Shown: positions 37,201 to 44,682, numbered from the stretch's first letter. The stretch is DNA of 64,000 bases from Hondaea fermentalgiana (GCA_014084085.1 NPFB01000086.1:1-64000), one strand, 5' to 3'. Made by a program: numbers and translations. Notes: a model not told the origin generated them from the sequence alone.

Positions 37201-40038
37201 ATGAAGAAGCGCCAGTCTCGTCGGGGAAGCGCTTCCGCACTCTTGGATCTCTATCCAAGCGCAAACAGAAATGCTGCCACCCCATCGCAAGTGTCTAATC
37301 GAGGTACCGAACATCGAGGAAGTCTCGTGACGGACTCGAGCATTTTGGCCTCAGACCTGAGTTTGGCGCAAACAAGACAGCGCGAGGGAGGGGCTGCACA
37401 CAATCCTTCTCCGGGATTTGCGGGAGCAGCTCGTCGACGGCAATCGCATGGCCCAATCAAGCTCCGAAATGGGAATCCAACGCGTCGTCCAATGTGGTCG
37501 AAGTCTTCTGGAGACTCATCAAAGAGTCACTCTTCAGGCGTGCGTGGAGATGGCGGCAAGTCGAGCGGCAATGCTTGGAGTCGATCCATCTTCACCATCC
37601 CGCTTGCTGCGCTTTCGCTGCTGGCCCTCTCAGTGTGCCTGCAGTGTATCGTTGGTGAATGCCCCAGCTATGACGAGGATTCAACGACCGAGGGACGTCT
37701 CCAGGCGGAAACAATGCGCACGATCGCGCTGACAATGATCACTTTTCTGGGTAGCGTAACAACAGTCTCGACGATTGTGTTGCAAATTGTCTCGACACGT
37801 TACACCCCGCGCGTTGCGATTCTTTTCTTGCGGAATTTCCGCATCGCTCTCAGTTTGACCATCTTCTTTGGGTCCACTCTCTTTGCTTTGTTGCAAGCAA
37901 TGCAATCTTCTTCGGCACATTTGAAAGAGTTAGAACATCATGTCGGTTACCCGCTTTCGCTCGTTCTCATGGCGCTCTCTTTTATCATTCTCATGCCATA
38001 CATTGCCCACTTACTCAAGTTCTTGGACGCAGCACACATCTTCCGAGAAATCGGACACGAAGGTCTGGAACTGTCACTTTCCGACGTACGCGAGACGCTA
38101 GCTCTTGCTAAGAAGACTGCAAGCAGCGGGGACTCACAGACGAATACAAAGGGACGACTCGCAAGTCTCAGTCGTCGTCGTGTCGCGCCGGTTCACGTAA
38201 CTTCGGGTGTCGCCAATTTTGCCGGGAACAAGCCCGGAGAATGCCGTAGTCTAGATTCAGACGCCATCGAAGCTCCAGCAGAGGATGTTCTCAAAAGTGA
38301 AGACCAAATCGATCCCCAGAGCACGGACCAGCTCGTGGACCAGCAAGCGCGCCAGCAGCGCCAGCGCGGGGTACTCAACGCAATTGATCAGATTTCCGAC
38401 TTTGCCCTCACAGCACTGCGGCTCAAAGACAAGCACAACGCCTTTCACGGCATTGATCTTCTTTGCGGATTTGCAGCTGCATTCATTCACGGCAAGAAGG
38501 AGATCATCCCTGAACCGTGCGCAGAACTCGGCCTCGTGCCTGTGACCACGGCGGTCAATCGTGATCCAGACTTTGTGAGCATGTCGGACGCCATTTTGCG
38601 GGACCTGGAGAAAACGTTGAACTGGGTGCTGTGGAAAGCCCTGCGTCAGCTCCTCAAGATGTACGAGCTGTCTCTGGGCAAATTTAACGACGCCATCCTC
38701 CGTATCGCCCGCGGCTTGCGCCACATTGGTCAAGCAGCGGCCGCGAGCGACGACTTAGAGGCTGCGCAGCTCTGCGTCAAGTTCATGAACACTATCTTGC
38801 AGCTCGCTCTCAGTCAGGAAAACCAGCGTGCTGCCGATACGGTCTTGATACAGTACCGTTTCATGTGCGAGAACATTTTGACGCAGCGCGTGGTCGGCGA
38901 AAAGGTCGTTACCGAGGATGACGAGGAGCTCACACCTTGGCCAAGCCTCATCTGCGACATTGTTGGCTATTTGCATCACTACGCGCTGACATGTCTTTCG
39001 CGGCTAAAAACCATGTCAGGACGCATCATTCACGACCTATGCTCTCTGGCAGCCTTTGCGCGTCACTTTGAGCTCACCGACATTAAAAACTACATTCACG
39101 AGGAGATTTTCCATTTCCTCACAGAATGCCCCGTTCCGCCGTCCGAGGGCGCTGTGCCTGACGCAGAAAAAGTCAATTTCCTTCCACGTGCTGTCCTTCG
39201 CGCCTACTTCAAGCTCGCAAGCATCTACATGTCAGAGTTCGGGGATAGTGTCATAAATGTGGGCGGCGATGTGCGCAAGATCAAAGTTGCGCTCCGCAAG
39301 CTGGATGCGGAGATCCTCGAGGAGATTTGGAAAGACTTTCGCTCGCTTAGCTTCAAGGAGGACATTCAGGTTTCTGATCGGGCTGTAAATGTCGACGCAC
39401 TCACCACCAAGCAAGCGGCTGCAGTGAGCGCTTTTCTGCGTTCCTTTCAGATTGATGTATCAACAATCGAGTCGGGAGCGGACGTGATGGCCCGTCTCGC
39501 TTCTCTGAGGCGGCCGTCTTCGCTACACAGCTTGCCAAGACCTCAGGTCCGACCTGAAGCTTCCTCGAGCACGGTGCTAGAGGATGAGAACGAAGCCCAA
39601 GCGAGTTCGCGATCGGACAGAAACAATGAGGCTTCTTATGAAAAACATGACGCTTGCGACGGGAAAGATCCCGAGACGTCGGCTTCCGGACAGACGAATG
39701 AAGCTGGACATGGAAGTGAGAATGGCGACTCGACAGGCAATGTTGAAATGGTTGAGGATGAGTCTGCGCGCTCAAACATGGCTGAAGCGCTAAGCGAGGC
39801 TCTGGGAACGGAGACGCAGAGTCGGGATCAGGGCAATGCCGAATTTGCTCCAGAGAATGGCGTTGCTCAGGATTTAGACGTGGAGTCGTCTTTGCCGCTG
39901 CCTGAGGAGAATGACATCAACATCGACAGCAAAGAACCAACCGCTTCTGATCATCCAGCGAATGATCTCGAGGCTGCTGCGCTCGTCAATGAGTCGGATA
40001 GAAGCGGGGATGGAATTCCAGGAAACATTGAAGAGTAG
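28267..40038 (+). CDS. Giant membrane protein: five tandem DUF2254-like modules
   Basis: 3,923 residues in one frame from the first ATG at 28267. The protein repeats one plan five times. Each module has four or so hydrophobic segments, with an LQ-based turn into a basic/aromatic strand: Q139 (VVLQMFAANF), Q983 (IILQLVAARY), Q1728 (IALQKSASRV), Q2378 (IMLQINSRHL), Q3173 (IVLQIVSTRYTPR). A helical block follows with the pattern SDFA-x-TALRLKDKHNAF (306, 1179, 1842, 2499, 3373). Then come an IKF-NT-I block, a GIRRAQ-KLA-YY block (693, 1425, 2089, 2760, 3643) and a DFWE block (744, 1475, 2142, 2813). The membrane part and the SDFAL-AL-NAF motif resemble bacterial DUF2254 proteins (VaLqlas-f-PR ... 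DIAlRALSPgiNDPfTA). Linkers are charged and Ser-rich, and the last 400 residues are acidic and probably disordered. Function unknown, probably a large integral membrane assembly. Frame is certain, family assignment inferred. Confidence 0.8.
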   Translation: MSSRAESAEVHAADDLSHVRTRTSDEAGFQSIVGIEELGAEGGGQTANAKESLQMDNEAGNNAIVRLPRDFFKFYLIPVGLLPTVAFVAQAGLVALDGSNEVGNAAFDVAQTRATLDAIARDIVIILGLLVTSSFVVLQMFAANFLTHTISLFFRDRGVFLILAFICMSAIFCMVLDALTTEEFHISVAIRVAYTLRMLSLSITFPYFNFLVNFLSPESLINQVCRTAIDCLTNLGNLSSGARAAAPGLGTDLDAERDEVPVMSVASTQSFRETSRRFVAGAVFEKSQRTRELRILQHQVEWINAVELLTDIGLSTLKQKDKENANNAMLSLYTVACEYSQAKTAETLPKQWYDLSSTIRARPDFSSLSADALESMVSKRVWGEWKILRAYQLLLETSNILDLPNLCGLAAFYTRKVGELAAQKGHREVVELCIKFLNTYIAYLIYVKNVQVLSGVLNEYRELGVEIVRMDAFFYNMIKEIDDTLNDFQSQGSRLVKQSILLTRKSIRGHYGNAALSSTSLDPTTLSLQHGRRSRASASTRRPSVFGSVAERQSRRFSLESNGGIVAVAPSDGKGIGRGRLSSIFQKLGNNFASRPGDAEAQSAAHLRAMKAKFINQKLHYHRMLSTIASDLRQHLVASSDRNLGYIAETIAHDMGEICAEAYKNECDAHEAVVAVFLTLDDTQTEASQRQTHRGIRRAQVKLATYYLVGKDIDLAKEIHEDMDEEPAFRIRQIYRELVAMDTESFWEISFRSRNLDYLEPMYKEQLKTFFGWFENFNFEKANKTDTDLFDCAKVATNMGVDEDEDDDEEDGNDDAGIVGHASLGEATSYGKRRSDAEEVDEEEAAMISAEVSVSERSEARRRTRASIDIRRQSILIEGARRHSVFNVDTRHGVEEINKQINTLRWRLQLYGEDSLPRIFAGTAVYVACCAVVGYAMDLGISPGFVLASTADQERTNNILSGMAVASALLFVVLCVSSMIILQLVAARYKFHPDMLSFLRDPILYGILSQILLACMLCTTAMINTSASYIPTRTIRVIMVLITLNLVLLIVYFVRLFFILQPDSILNNIQRRTLHHVADAVDRSARLRSLRSMTSSSDVTGDAKKQRQQHKVVPGSPSSAGGAGGASSRERRDNSKGDRYAVPEISNKDRSLNAQQRRLETVRAEVWHHQFQAHEHIKRICDFAFACVHESDEANLTKAISMLLVIIKEYAAVKSQLPEEWFEVRGLLRRTSDFINFSAYRITRVTNQRVWFEWKVLAQYLLIFEECLKMGRVDACQAVCLKTGAIAKGFIRANETNAYRVAINFINTFMRRAINSKNNEIANKIVTQNQNLLQEIIFTKFDERTPPLIQEKWRALISDQGQYQKYYAQVAMVKGLGPIAEQVATALGHVCSVALEVDELVHIDMLELLLTVDDTADEDQDSLVGIRRAQAKLGLKYILTNNESFARMVASDFEVETHKRLKDIVDELLSTNRAEYWEVSENGVPSEFLSADEKMELPKFFRFIEEEKAAEEANNPTGASQAPSLAPYIEEAIQRHQLGAEGDFDFRPRTKSPDDASFGLRKRESTVLEEANQRSGGTMRRASFARRPLSMSKPNSMLVGSSSIAKRHSMMLGSSASSVLQAGFEETQLDDFLNAILDQVQGSLQVKELCCRLLVPICIAIMIASSLLALSLSGDSIAYPPEETLDSPTFEHKDVWSTAHDPKDTTLPAELVIRVFSVVIMCSLIALQKSASRVVRHVWMLFRSTRWVQCIWLLNLGAVTMAVWNTGLSVEVPRPSAALASLLLASVSIMTLYPYFSYFFVFLDEDRLLTHVVLQDLKMLGGMARCKTAHTVKDMLQLVRATQRVSDFASSTIRVKDKTNAYKSLTALFCLARCYANIKADLPPAFFDSFLEHPALKSLSDFSRLSPEYRQVISADRTWVEWKLLRHFLFLFQESIGHLDEACYRIVISTRELAESALRKGDLPLFDLCIKFINTFVRVALDRFHIRLVYNITFQYRKLAENIINGRLHCLRGSMKPGSYERFVSEIAFYLRHYALAAQAKGIGFVTELICHDLSVLCMTAIRRNAKCHDQLFGHFLRAFSRETQVGRRGIRRAQIKLAGYYITQKRRVFVDLLFEEILTEQHTDHIVRAYAELCAPEVSLDFWEVNERNYNIDHMVPAHHEAVGEFLQRFPSELRGRCIEFERRIHQRTNVKAAEATKSDLKAETSFGSKQNSLVAVFSGFSRDIVLRARQSEKHARRRQAREAKKHVSMKQMRTRMGSTRRTLADRQLSSLAFSKMPKGSKVVDTASGSTKERQMNASESMANASQKAWFIVVLLAAIALALTAVTLLLEGQRVDYIVRFIDDTEPEDRQQNLKTMAKASVVIFCIVLTPTLIMLQINSRHLLGVIAEQFFQDRRVSTLLTYYTIAAVYCMCAHYVASENYAPKIALLISGFIVASLVTFLFPYFAIVFEFLDPQGVIVRMLRRSMAVTVASKIDNQPTLDQIVANQTLLNKLLQQLTGFAGASLQDKDKNNFTNVVRILSAFVEFYLPLKIDLDPRWFEATGRHLRISQDFASLEPEQLLQMTEQRCWVEVKLLRQFLGLFNEALSSMQESCFLIAIETVKMGQLAIEVLDYQTIEVVIKMLNTYIRSCLNKRAIRAVYNTLHQYRQFAELLIVSSSGEHQVLNRFAISIAQYLRYYGSVAAAMHLDFIVQVIAFDLARICETAFALGFDNFKTNDRTLAELLALFDTLQPAQGEDESANSGIARRDAVCAEHATNVESIARACICLATLYLEMEDTHRAHIIIDKLNEACQPVLLQRARDKIERCTERDFWEANDRGSNFDYLPSSRRTKLLDLFLELHNGEERLRKRESALIATGEDALAPTPTPSRNESLMLSTFAQSEAKTASMPKWKSGVPSMSAISFARSAMMRKVNRIREARAQHEEAQAKIEIAAEDAMVKEEDLAALASFDEAGDQVENDRRSSKQRGSVLAMTRAMKKRQSRRGSASALLDLYPSANRNAATPSQVSNRGTEHRGSLVTDSSILASDLSLAQTRQREGGAAHNPSPGFAGAARRRQSHGPIKLRNGNPTRRPMWSKSSGDSSKSHSSGVRGDGGKSSGNAWSRSIFTIPLAALSLLALSVCLQCIVGECPSYDEDSTTEGRLQAETMRTIALTMITFLGSVTTVSTIVLQIVSTRYTPRVAILFLRNFRIALSLTIFFGSTLFALLQAMQSSSAHLKELEHHVGYPLSLVLMALSFIILMPYIAHLLKFLDAAHIFREIGHEGLELSLSDVRETLALAKKTASSGDSQTNTKGRLASLSRRRVAPVHVTSGVANFAGNKPGECRSLDSDAIEAPAEDVLKSEDQIDPQSTDQLVDQQARQQRQRGVLNAIDQISDFALTALRLKDKHNAFHGIDLLCGFAAAFIHGKKEIIPEPCAELGLVPVTTAVNRDPDFVSMSDAILRDLEKTLNWVLWKALRQLLKMYELSLGKFNDAILRIARGLRHIGQAAAASDDLEAAQLCVKFMNTILQLALSQENQRAADTVLIQYRFMCENILTQRVVGEKVVTEDDEELTPWPSLICDIVGYLHHYALTCLSRLKTMSGRIIHDLCSLAAFARHFELTDIKNYIHEEIFHFLTECPVPPSEGAVPDAEKVNFLPRAVLRAYFKLASIYMSEFGDSVINVGGDVRKIKVALRKLDAEILEEIWKDFRSLSFKEDIQVSDRAVNVDALTTKQAAAVSAFLRSFQIDVSTIESGADVMARLASLRRPSSLHSLPRPQVRPEASSSTVLEDENEAQASSRSDRNNEASYEKHDACDGKDPETSASGQTNEAGHGSENGDSTGNVEMVEDESARSNMAEALSEALGTETQSRDQGNAEFAPENGVAQDLDVESSLPLPEENDINIDSKEPTASDHPANDLEAAALVNESDRSGDGIPGNIEE

Positions 40039-40412
40039 GTTTAAGGTACTGCCTCTGGGACTGATTTTCGTTATTCGTAAATTGCAAAGCCCTGTTGCTT
40101 CTGGTTGTTTCATGTTGAAAAGGAGTTTTGGTCTTCAGTGACAAAATTCTTCTTCGGCGGCTGGCGAAGCCAACCCACAGTCGGAGAGCATCCGTCTTGT
40201 GGCCTGTACCCCCATCTCGAAAAAAGAGCCAAGAAAGGGAGAGTGACCCGTGGCGAGGTAAGACTGGATAGTCAATCAAAAATTGTATTTCTCGAGAAAG
40301 CAGGCCTTCATCATGGCAACTTCTAGGGAAAGACAGCTTTTAAGAGAGAAATGACTTCCTTACCTACTTCAAGTTAGTTAATTGCTTTTTAACGGGTCGA
40401 TTTCATTTCTTG
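40039..40412. other. Convergent spacer
   Basis: 374 bp between the stops of the giant membrane protein gene and the RagA gene. It is AT-richer than the genes and presumably holds both 3' UTRs. Nothing else is recognised. Confidence 0.6.
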
Positions 40413-41312
40413 TTACAGGCGAAGAACCTGCTCAAACTGGATTTTCGCGCGCTTCAAATTATGGTGCACAATAGCTGGCTGAATGTCTGGGTCAGAGACG
40501 ATCACCATGATGGACGTGTTTGGTGTAAAGGTATCGATGAAGGCAGTGAAGTTGGAGTTTCTGACGTCCATCGCCTGGAACTGTGCCATCGATTTGCCGC
40601 AGCTGAGCTTGAACTGCTTGATAATGTTGGAAATTTTCTCGAAGCGATGCATGTCGCGGTGCAGCTTGCGCGTTGCATGTGAGATGACCAGAAAAGTAGC
40701 ATGCTCAAAAAGGACAACCTCATCGGCATCGAGGACCTCACAAAGTTTACTCAGGTTGCTCTCCAGGATCTCCATGTCAGGGATGAGTGAGTAAACAATG
40801 GCGGACCATGCCCTGTAGAGCGTCTCGTCCCAAATGGACGTTGCAAAGCAGCGCACCTTCATGCCCTGGGAGTGGCCCAAAATGGTCTGCTCGTACTGCT
40901 TGAAGGCCTCGCGCCGCGTGACAGGGTCGGGAATCCTGTCCATCTTGTGGATAAGCACAAAGATATTGGCGTTGTCGGAGTTTTGAGTGATGGCCTCAAG
41001 ACATCCCCGGTAGTAGTCAATATCCTTCTCGGGATGCAGGCTTTCGATATCGAACACGTAAATGAGCACGGCGACGTTGCTGAAGATGTGGTCGCGCTGC
41101 GACTCAAAGTAGCTCTCGTAAAAGGCATCCTGGCCGCCGCAGTCCCAAAGATTGAGCACGAGGTTCCCCAGGAACCGCACGTGCGAGTGCTCGACGTCGA
41201 GCGTCATCGACAGCCGCATGGTGTCGCGCGCGAGGTAGTTCGCAAAGATAATCGAGCGCATCGAGGTCTTCCCGGACCCGCTGCTGCCCATGAGCAGCAC
41301 CTTTTGTTTCAT
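40413..41312 (-). CDS. RagA: Rag GTPase, RagA/Gtr1 type
   Basis: 299 residues from the ATG at 41310-41312. GTPase motifs are intact: G1 GSSGSGKT at 9-16, G3 in LWDCGGQD, and G4 as HKMD. The G1 variant [15 protein letters not shown] and the following [33 protein letters not shown] are hallmarks of RagA/B (Gtr1) rather than RagC/D. The C-terminal half has the roadblock-like dimerisation domain ([16 protein letters not shown] ... [17 protein letters not shown]). Rag heterodimers recruit and activate TORC1 on lysosomal or vacuolar membranes in response to amino acids. Length is as usual for the family. It is divergent from selenoprotein T; the shared upstream region contains an assembly gap and a repeated promoter-like motif. 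Confidence 0.95.
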   Translation of the reverse strand: MKQKVLLMGSSGSGKTSMRSIIFANYLARDTMRLSMTLDVEHSHVRFLGNLVLNLWDCGGQDAFYESYFESQRDHIFSNVAVLIYVFDIESLHPEKDIDYYRGCLEAITQNSDNANIFVLIHKMDRIPDPVTRREAFKQYEQTILGHSQGMKVRCFATSIWDETLYRAWSAIVYSLIPDMEILESNLSKLCEVLDADEVVLFEHATFLVISHATRKLHRDMHRFEKISNIIKQFKLSCGKSMAQFQAMDVRNSNFTAFIDTFTPNTSIMVIVSDPDIQPAIVHHNLKRAKIQFEQVLRL

Positions 41313-41463
41313 CGTCCCTGTTTCCTTTCACGTCCGTCCACGTCTCCCCCGCCTGCGTCCGCTGCTCCTCCTCCTCCTCCACTTCCGCGTATCCGCGCCG
41401 CGGCGATCTATCTGCGCCTCGTGAGCGTCTCGCGGCGCGCTCCGCGGTCCTGCCGCGGCGGGC

Positions 41464-41613
41464 GGCGGGGGGCGCGGCGCGCGGCGGCNNNNNNNNNNNN
41501 NNNNNNNNNNNNNNNNNNNNNNNNNNNNNNNNNNNNNNNNNNNNNNNNNNNNNNNNNNNNNNNNNNNNNNNNNNNNNNNNNNNNNNNNGGCGGGGGGCGC
41601 GGCGCGCGGCGGC
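41464..41613. repeat. Scaffold gap of 100 N flanked by identical 25-bp direct repeats
   Basis: N occupies 41489-41588. The 25 bases immediately left (41464-41488) and immediately right (41589-41613) are identical, a GC-only sequence starting ggcggggggcgcgg. The two contig ends therefore probably overlap, or end in copies of a tandem repeat; the gap length is a placeholder. Confidence 0.9.
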
Positions 41614-41826
41614 GGGCCACCTCTGGCGCTCGCGCTGCCGCTGCCGCCGTCGACGGGGCCGGGGTCGGGGCCGGCGCCGGGCTCGAGCACGATGGTGGTC
41701 TGCTCTGTCGCCTTGAGTTTCGTGCAACCTGGCCCGGTCTGTCTGTCTGTCTGTCTGTTGTTGCCTGTGTCCCCCGCGCGGTTGCCACTGCGCCAGCTCT
41801 CCTCCGCAGAAAATGTCCCCCCGCGC

Positions 41827-42198
41827 GCAACTGCGCTATCGCCGCCGCTCCAAGTCGGCTCTGCGCCCCGCGCAAGTGCTCTATCCGCGCGCAAGCGCCG
41901 AATCCGCCTCCCCCGCCGGCACCACATTTGTGCTGGCTGCGGAAACTGCCCGCGCGAAGGGCAGCCAGCAGAGCGCGCCGCAAGTGGGCTATGGCCGCGA
42001 CGCAAGTGCGAGGCGGCGGCCATTCCGCACTGGCGGCGTCGGGAAGGCACATACGTGCCGCGGCGCCGCGTGCGCGGGGCAAGGAAGTGCGCACGGCCGC
42101 CAGAGTTTGTCCGGTCGCTTTCGAAGTGGCCTCTGCCGAAATAGCCGACTTCCCAGGGCGCCGCTGAATAGAACTCTTGCCCGGCGCAAGTGCGCTAC
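41827..42198 (+). promoter_or_regulatory. Cluster of GCAAGT-N3-CTAT promoter-like motifs
   Basis: Copies at 41827 (gcaactgcgctatcgcc), 41872 (gcaagtgctctatccgc), 41980 (gcaagtgggctatgg) and 42186 (gcaagtgcgctac), plus an inverted copy near 42141-42154 (atagccgacttccc). The same core occurs in the divergent promoter at 55298-55355. Located between the RagA and SelT starts; role inferred from position and recurrence. Confidence 0.5.
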
Positions 42199-42291
42199 AA
42201 CGCCCAGCGAGCAAATTCAAACCCAGAGCGGCAGAGCCCGAACGAGACACGCGCGAGGCCGGGCGGTGCACGCGGCGGCGGGGCAGCGAAG

Positions 42292-42993
42292 ATGCGCGCG
42301 CGCGGCGCGGCGGCGGCGGCCGTGGCGCTGCTGACGGTGCTCGGGGGCGGCGGCGGCGCGGACCCGGCCGTCGGCAGCTGGATGGCGCCGTCGACCGTGG
42401 TGCTCGTCGCGGCCGAGGAGGTGGCCCCCGTGCACCTGGGCGGCGAGGACGACGACGAGGATGGAAAGGCGCCCCTCGCGGAGGCCGAGGCAGGCGAGGC
42501 CGCGCCCCAGGGCGCGGTTGAGATCTTTGTGGAGTTTTGTACCAGCTGAAACTACCGCAAGAACTTTTTGGCTTTGAAGCGGTTCTTGGAGACCGAGTAC
42601 CCGGACCTGGAGGGCAAAATCCATGGCGACAACTATCAGCCCTCCTGGATCGTGCCGTACTTGCTGCAGGGCGCGGGCGCTGCGCAGATCGCTGGCGTTG
42701 TTCTTATGCTCTTTGGCGATCAGATCTTCGATCGCCTCGGTATGCAGACGCCTGACATTATCGTGCTCATGCGTCAGTACCAAATGCAGACCTTTCTGGG
42801 CCTCTTTGTGCTGAGCAGCGTGGCGCAAAATATGGCGTCCTCCGGTGCTTTTGAGATTTCCCTTGGAGACAATGTCATCTTTTCGAAGCTACAGGCTGGG
42901 CGCATGCCTCGTCTCGAAGAGGTCGTCAACCTCCTCGATGCCGCTGGCCTCGAGCGCGCCACAGGCCATGCTTTCGAGGACCGCCAGATTTAG
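42292..42993 (+). CDS. SELENOT: Selenoprotein T, Sec encoded by in-frame UGA
   Basis: 233 residues if the TGA at 42547-42549 is read as selenocysteine (residue 86). Ordinary translation stops there and appears to restart at 42568, but the two halves are in the same frame and together match selenoprotein T. A signal peptide (RARGAAAAAVALLTVLGGG) is followed by an acidic spacer and the thioredoxin-like CxxU motif, C83-T-S-U86 (VEIFVEFCTS-U-NYRK). Then come FLETEYPDLEGKIHGDNY, hydrophobic segments GAAQIAGVVLMLFG and FLGLFVLSSVAQNM, and the family phrase SSGAFEISLGDNVIFSKLQAGRMP. SelT is an ER-membrane oxidoreductase with redox and secretory-protein folding roles. No convincing SECIS was found by eye in the 3' flank. 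Recoding is inferred from homology and frame continuity, and the family call is strong. Confidence 0.92.
42547..42549 (+). other. UGA selenocysteine codon
   Basis: In-frame TGA between codons for FCTS and NYRK, at the position of Sec in the CxxU motif of selenoprotein T. Confidence 0.9.
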
Positions 42994-44001
42994 TCGGCGG
43001 ATGCGCGAAAAGAGCGTCGTTGGGGAACCGCGAATGAAGGGACTTCGCGGCTGGAATTAGAGTCGTTTCCTCTTCTTTTTGCCGGAAAAGGGGAGGAAGA
43101 GGAAGAGGAAGAGGATAAAATGGGTGGGATCGAGCGGACACGTGGTTGGCTCGTTTGCTGTTAATTAGAATCTTGGGAGGAGAATTGCTGGGCACTTGTG
43201 ACAGACGATGCCGTCAAAGATTCATCTCTGGTCTTTCGTGGAGACACAACCAGGGGGCGGCATCGTCTTGATAATGACGTCGGCTCGAGACATGTGTGCT
43301 CGTGCGCACTGCCTTTGAGCACGGAGATGCGATCTGGTACATCGCATTTTGCGCTAGGCTCCCTGCATCGTGGGTCAAAGAAAATATCGTATGTTTTTTG
43401 ACGATCCCACGAGGGAGAACTATAAACGATGCGCTGTGAGCAGGAAAGTTCAGACGTGCCTTCAATTTTGGGGCTATAAAAATTCAAAAACGTCCGCTTC
43501 AAAGCCACTGTTTACGCGTGCGTCGTTTGCTGTTCGAGCGTGCCAATGGACTTGTACAAAAATGTCCAAAGGTAACGCCGCCTGCGTTCGGCTTTCAGTT
43601 CAAAAAAAATTCTTCTCTACATATTCTAAACAGATAATCACTGGCTTCCTGTCCTTGCTTCAAGCTTGGCAATGAAAGCGATTTCTTTTCAGCACACTCT
43701 GCGTAGCGGCAATGGTCACGAAAGATCTTCGAATTTACACGATCATGGCTTTGACGAAAAAAGAAGATGAAAGAAGTCGAAAGAAGAGAAGAGAAGAGAA
43801 GAGAACCTCGAGGCTTTCTCTCTTCACGCATTGCAAGCAATCAAAGAAATCTAGACGAGTGCGTCTAGCCTGCTCTGAACGCCTGCTCTAAACTCACTGT
43901 ATACAACCGATTGCGATGTCGGATGTCAGCTAGAATGCTCGCTTCTTCTTCTTCTTCCTCGTTTTGTCTTTTCATCTTTTCACTCGAAAGGAATGCATGA
44001 A
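42994..44001. other. SelT 3' flank and convergent spacer, expected to hold the SECIS element
   Basis: 1.0 kb between convergent stops. Hairpins visible by eye: a 7-bp stem 43028-43034/43044-43050 that encloses the ATGA at 43034-43037; an 11-bp purine/pyrimidine stem 43069-43079/43086-43096; and stems near 43297-43321 and 43327-43347. Another ATGA lies at 43274. None shows the full SECIS order ATGA, about 12-bp helix, apical AA, GA, so I do not call it. The right part is AT-rich with gaagaagaga-type runs. Confidence 0.5.
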
Positions 44002-44682
44002 TTATACGCTTGCCCCTACTGCATCCTCGCTATCAGTTGCGGAAGCTAGCTCACGGATTGTAGCGTCGAACGCAGCAAGCCAAGACTCTGCAGATGCCTC
44101 ATCCTCGCAGCGAATCACAAGGGGACGCGATGCGCCACGCATATTACGCACCTCCACACAGTGCTTTCGCGCGGCAACAGGAAATGCAACCGTCTCTGTA
44201 GTAATATAGAAGCTCTTCCGCGGATCGAGGTCTGCGCGATCACGAAAGTACTGTAGTTTGGTGCCCTTGAGAGCGAAAAACCGCCTATTCCAGTGTGACC
44301 AACTCGTGGAGGCACGCTTGTCAACGTATCCACTGTGCGTTCGTGGCTTGCTCAAGCGAGGGCTCGAAAGTTCGCCGTTGGCGCGCTCGCCAATTTCCAT
44401 ACGAAGCCCAGACGCTGGGCTTCCGGAAGATCTCGAATCAAGCAGGTCCTTACGCATGGCTTGCGCCGCCGGCGTCCAGCTTGCATTCGCCGCACCCGTT
44501 GCTGCTTCCTCGGAATCAGCGGCGTCACGAGTCATGCTCGAGTCTTCCGAAGCACTTTGCACTGCGCAGAAGCGCGCCACCTGGTCTGGTGTCCAGTCCT
44601 GAACCTTTGCACCCTCCTCATCGAGCTCTCTTAGCAGCTCCTGCGCGACCTTGTGCAGTACACCCTCGCCGTCGTTGCCCAT
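44002..44682 (-). CDS. PH-domain protein
   Basis: 226 residues from the ATG at 44680-44682. Residues 1-110 are mostly acidic/Ser-rich, with a short N-terminal helix (EGVLHKVAQELLRELDEEG). Residues 116-213 form a pleckstrin homology domain: HSGYVDKRASTSWSHWNRRFFALKG opens the fold, LQYFRDRADLDPRKSFYI follows, and the C-terminal helix contains the invariant Trp201 (ASAESWLAAFDATIREL). PH domains bind phosphoinositides or partner proteins at membranes; K122/R123 and R133/R134 are basic residues positioned for headgroup contact. No catalytic domain is present, so it is likely an adaptor. Lipid specificity cannot be judged by eye. Confidence 0.85.
   Translation of the reverse strand: MGNDGEGVLHKVAQELLRELDEEGAKVQDWTPDQVARFCAVQSASEDSSMTRDAADSEEAATGAANASWTPAAQAMRKDLLDSRSSGSPASGLRMEIGERANGELSSPRLSKPRTHSGYVDKRASTSWSHWNRRFFALKGTKLQYFRDRADLDPRKSFYITTETVAFPVAARKHCVEVRNMRGASRPLVIRCEDEASAESWLAAFDATIRELASATDSEDAVGASV

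Larger units (their letters stand above)
41313..42291. other. Divergent intergenic region (RagA / SelT) with an assembly gap
   Basis: 979 bp as written, including 100 N. It contains a (tgtc)n tract at 41737-41759 and a cluster of GCAAGT-N3-CTAT motifs at 41827-42198. Extreme GC content near the gap may explain the assembly break. Confidence 0.7.

Noticed and set aside
42568..42993. A separate 141-residue protein beginning after a stop at 42549
   Set aside because: It starts at TTG, and its frame continues the upstream half across a UGA that aligns with selenocysteine of SelT.
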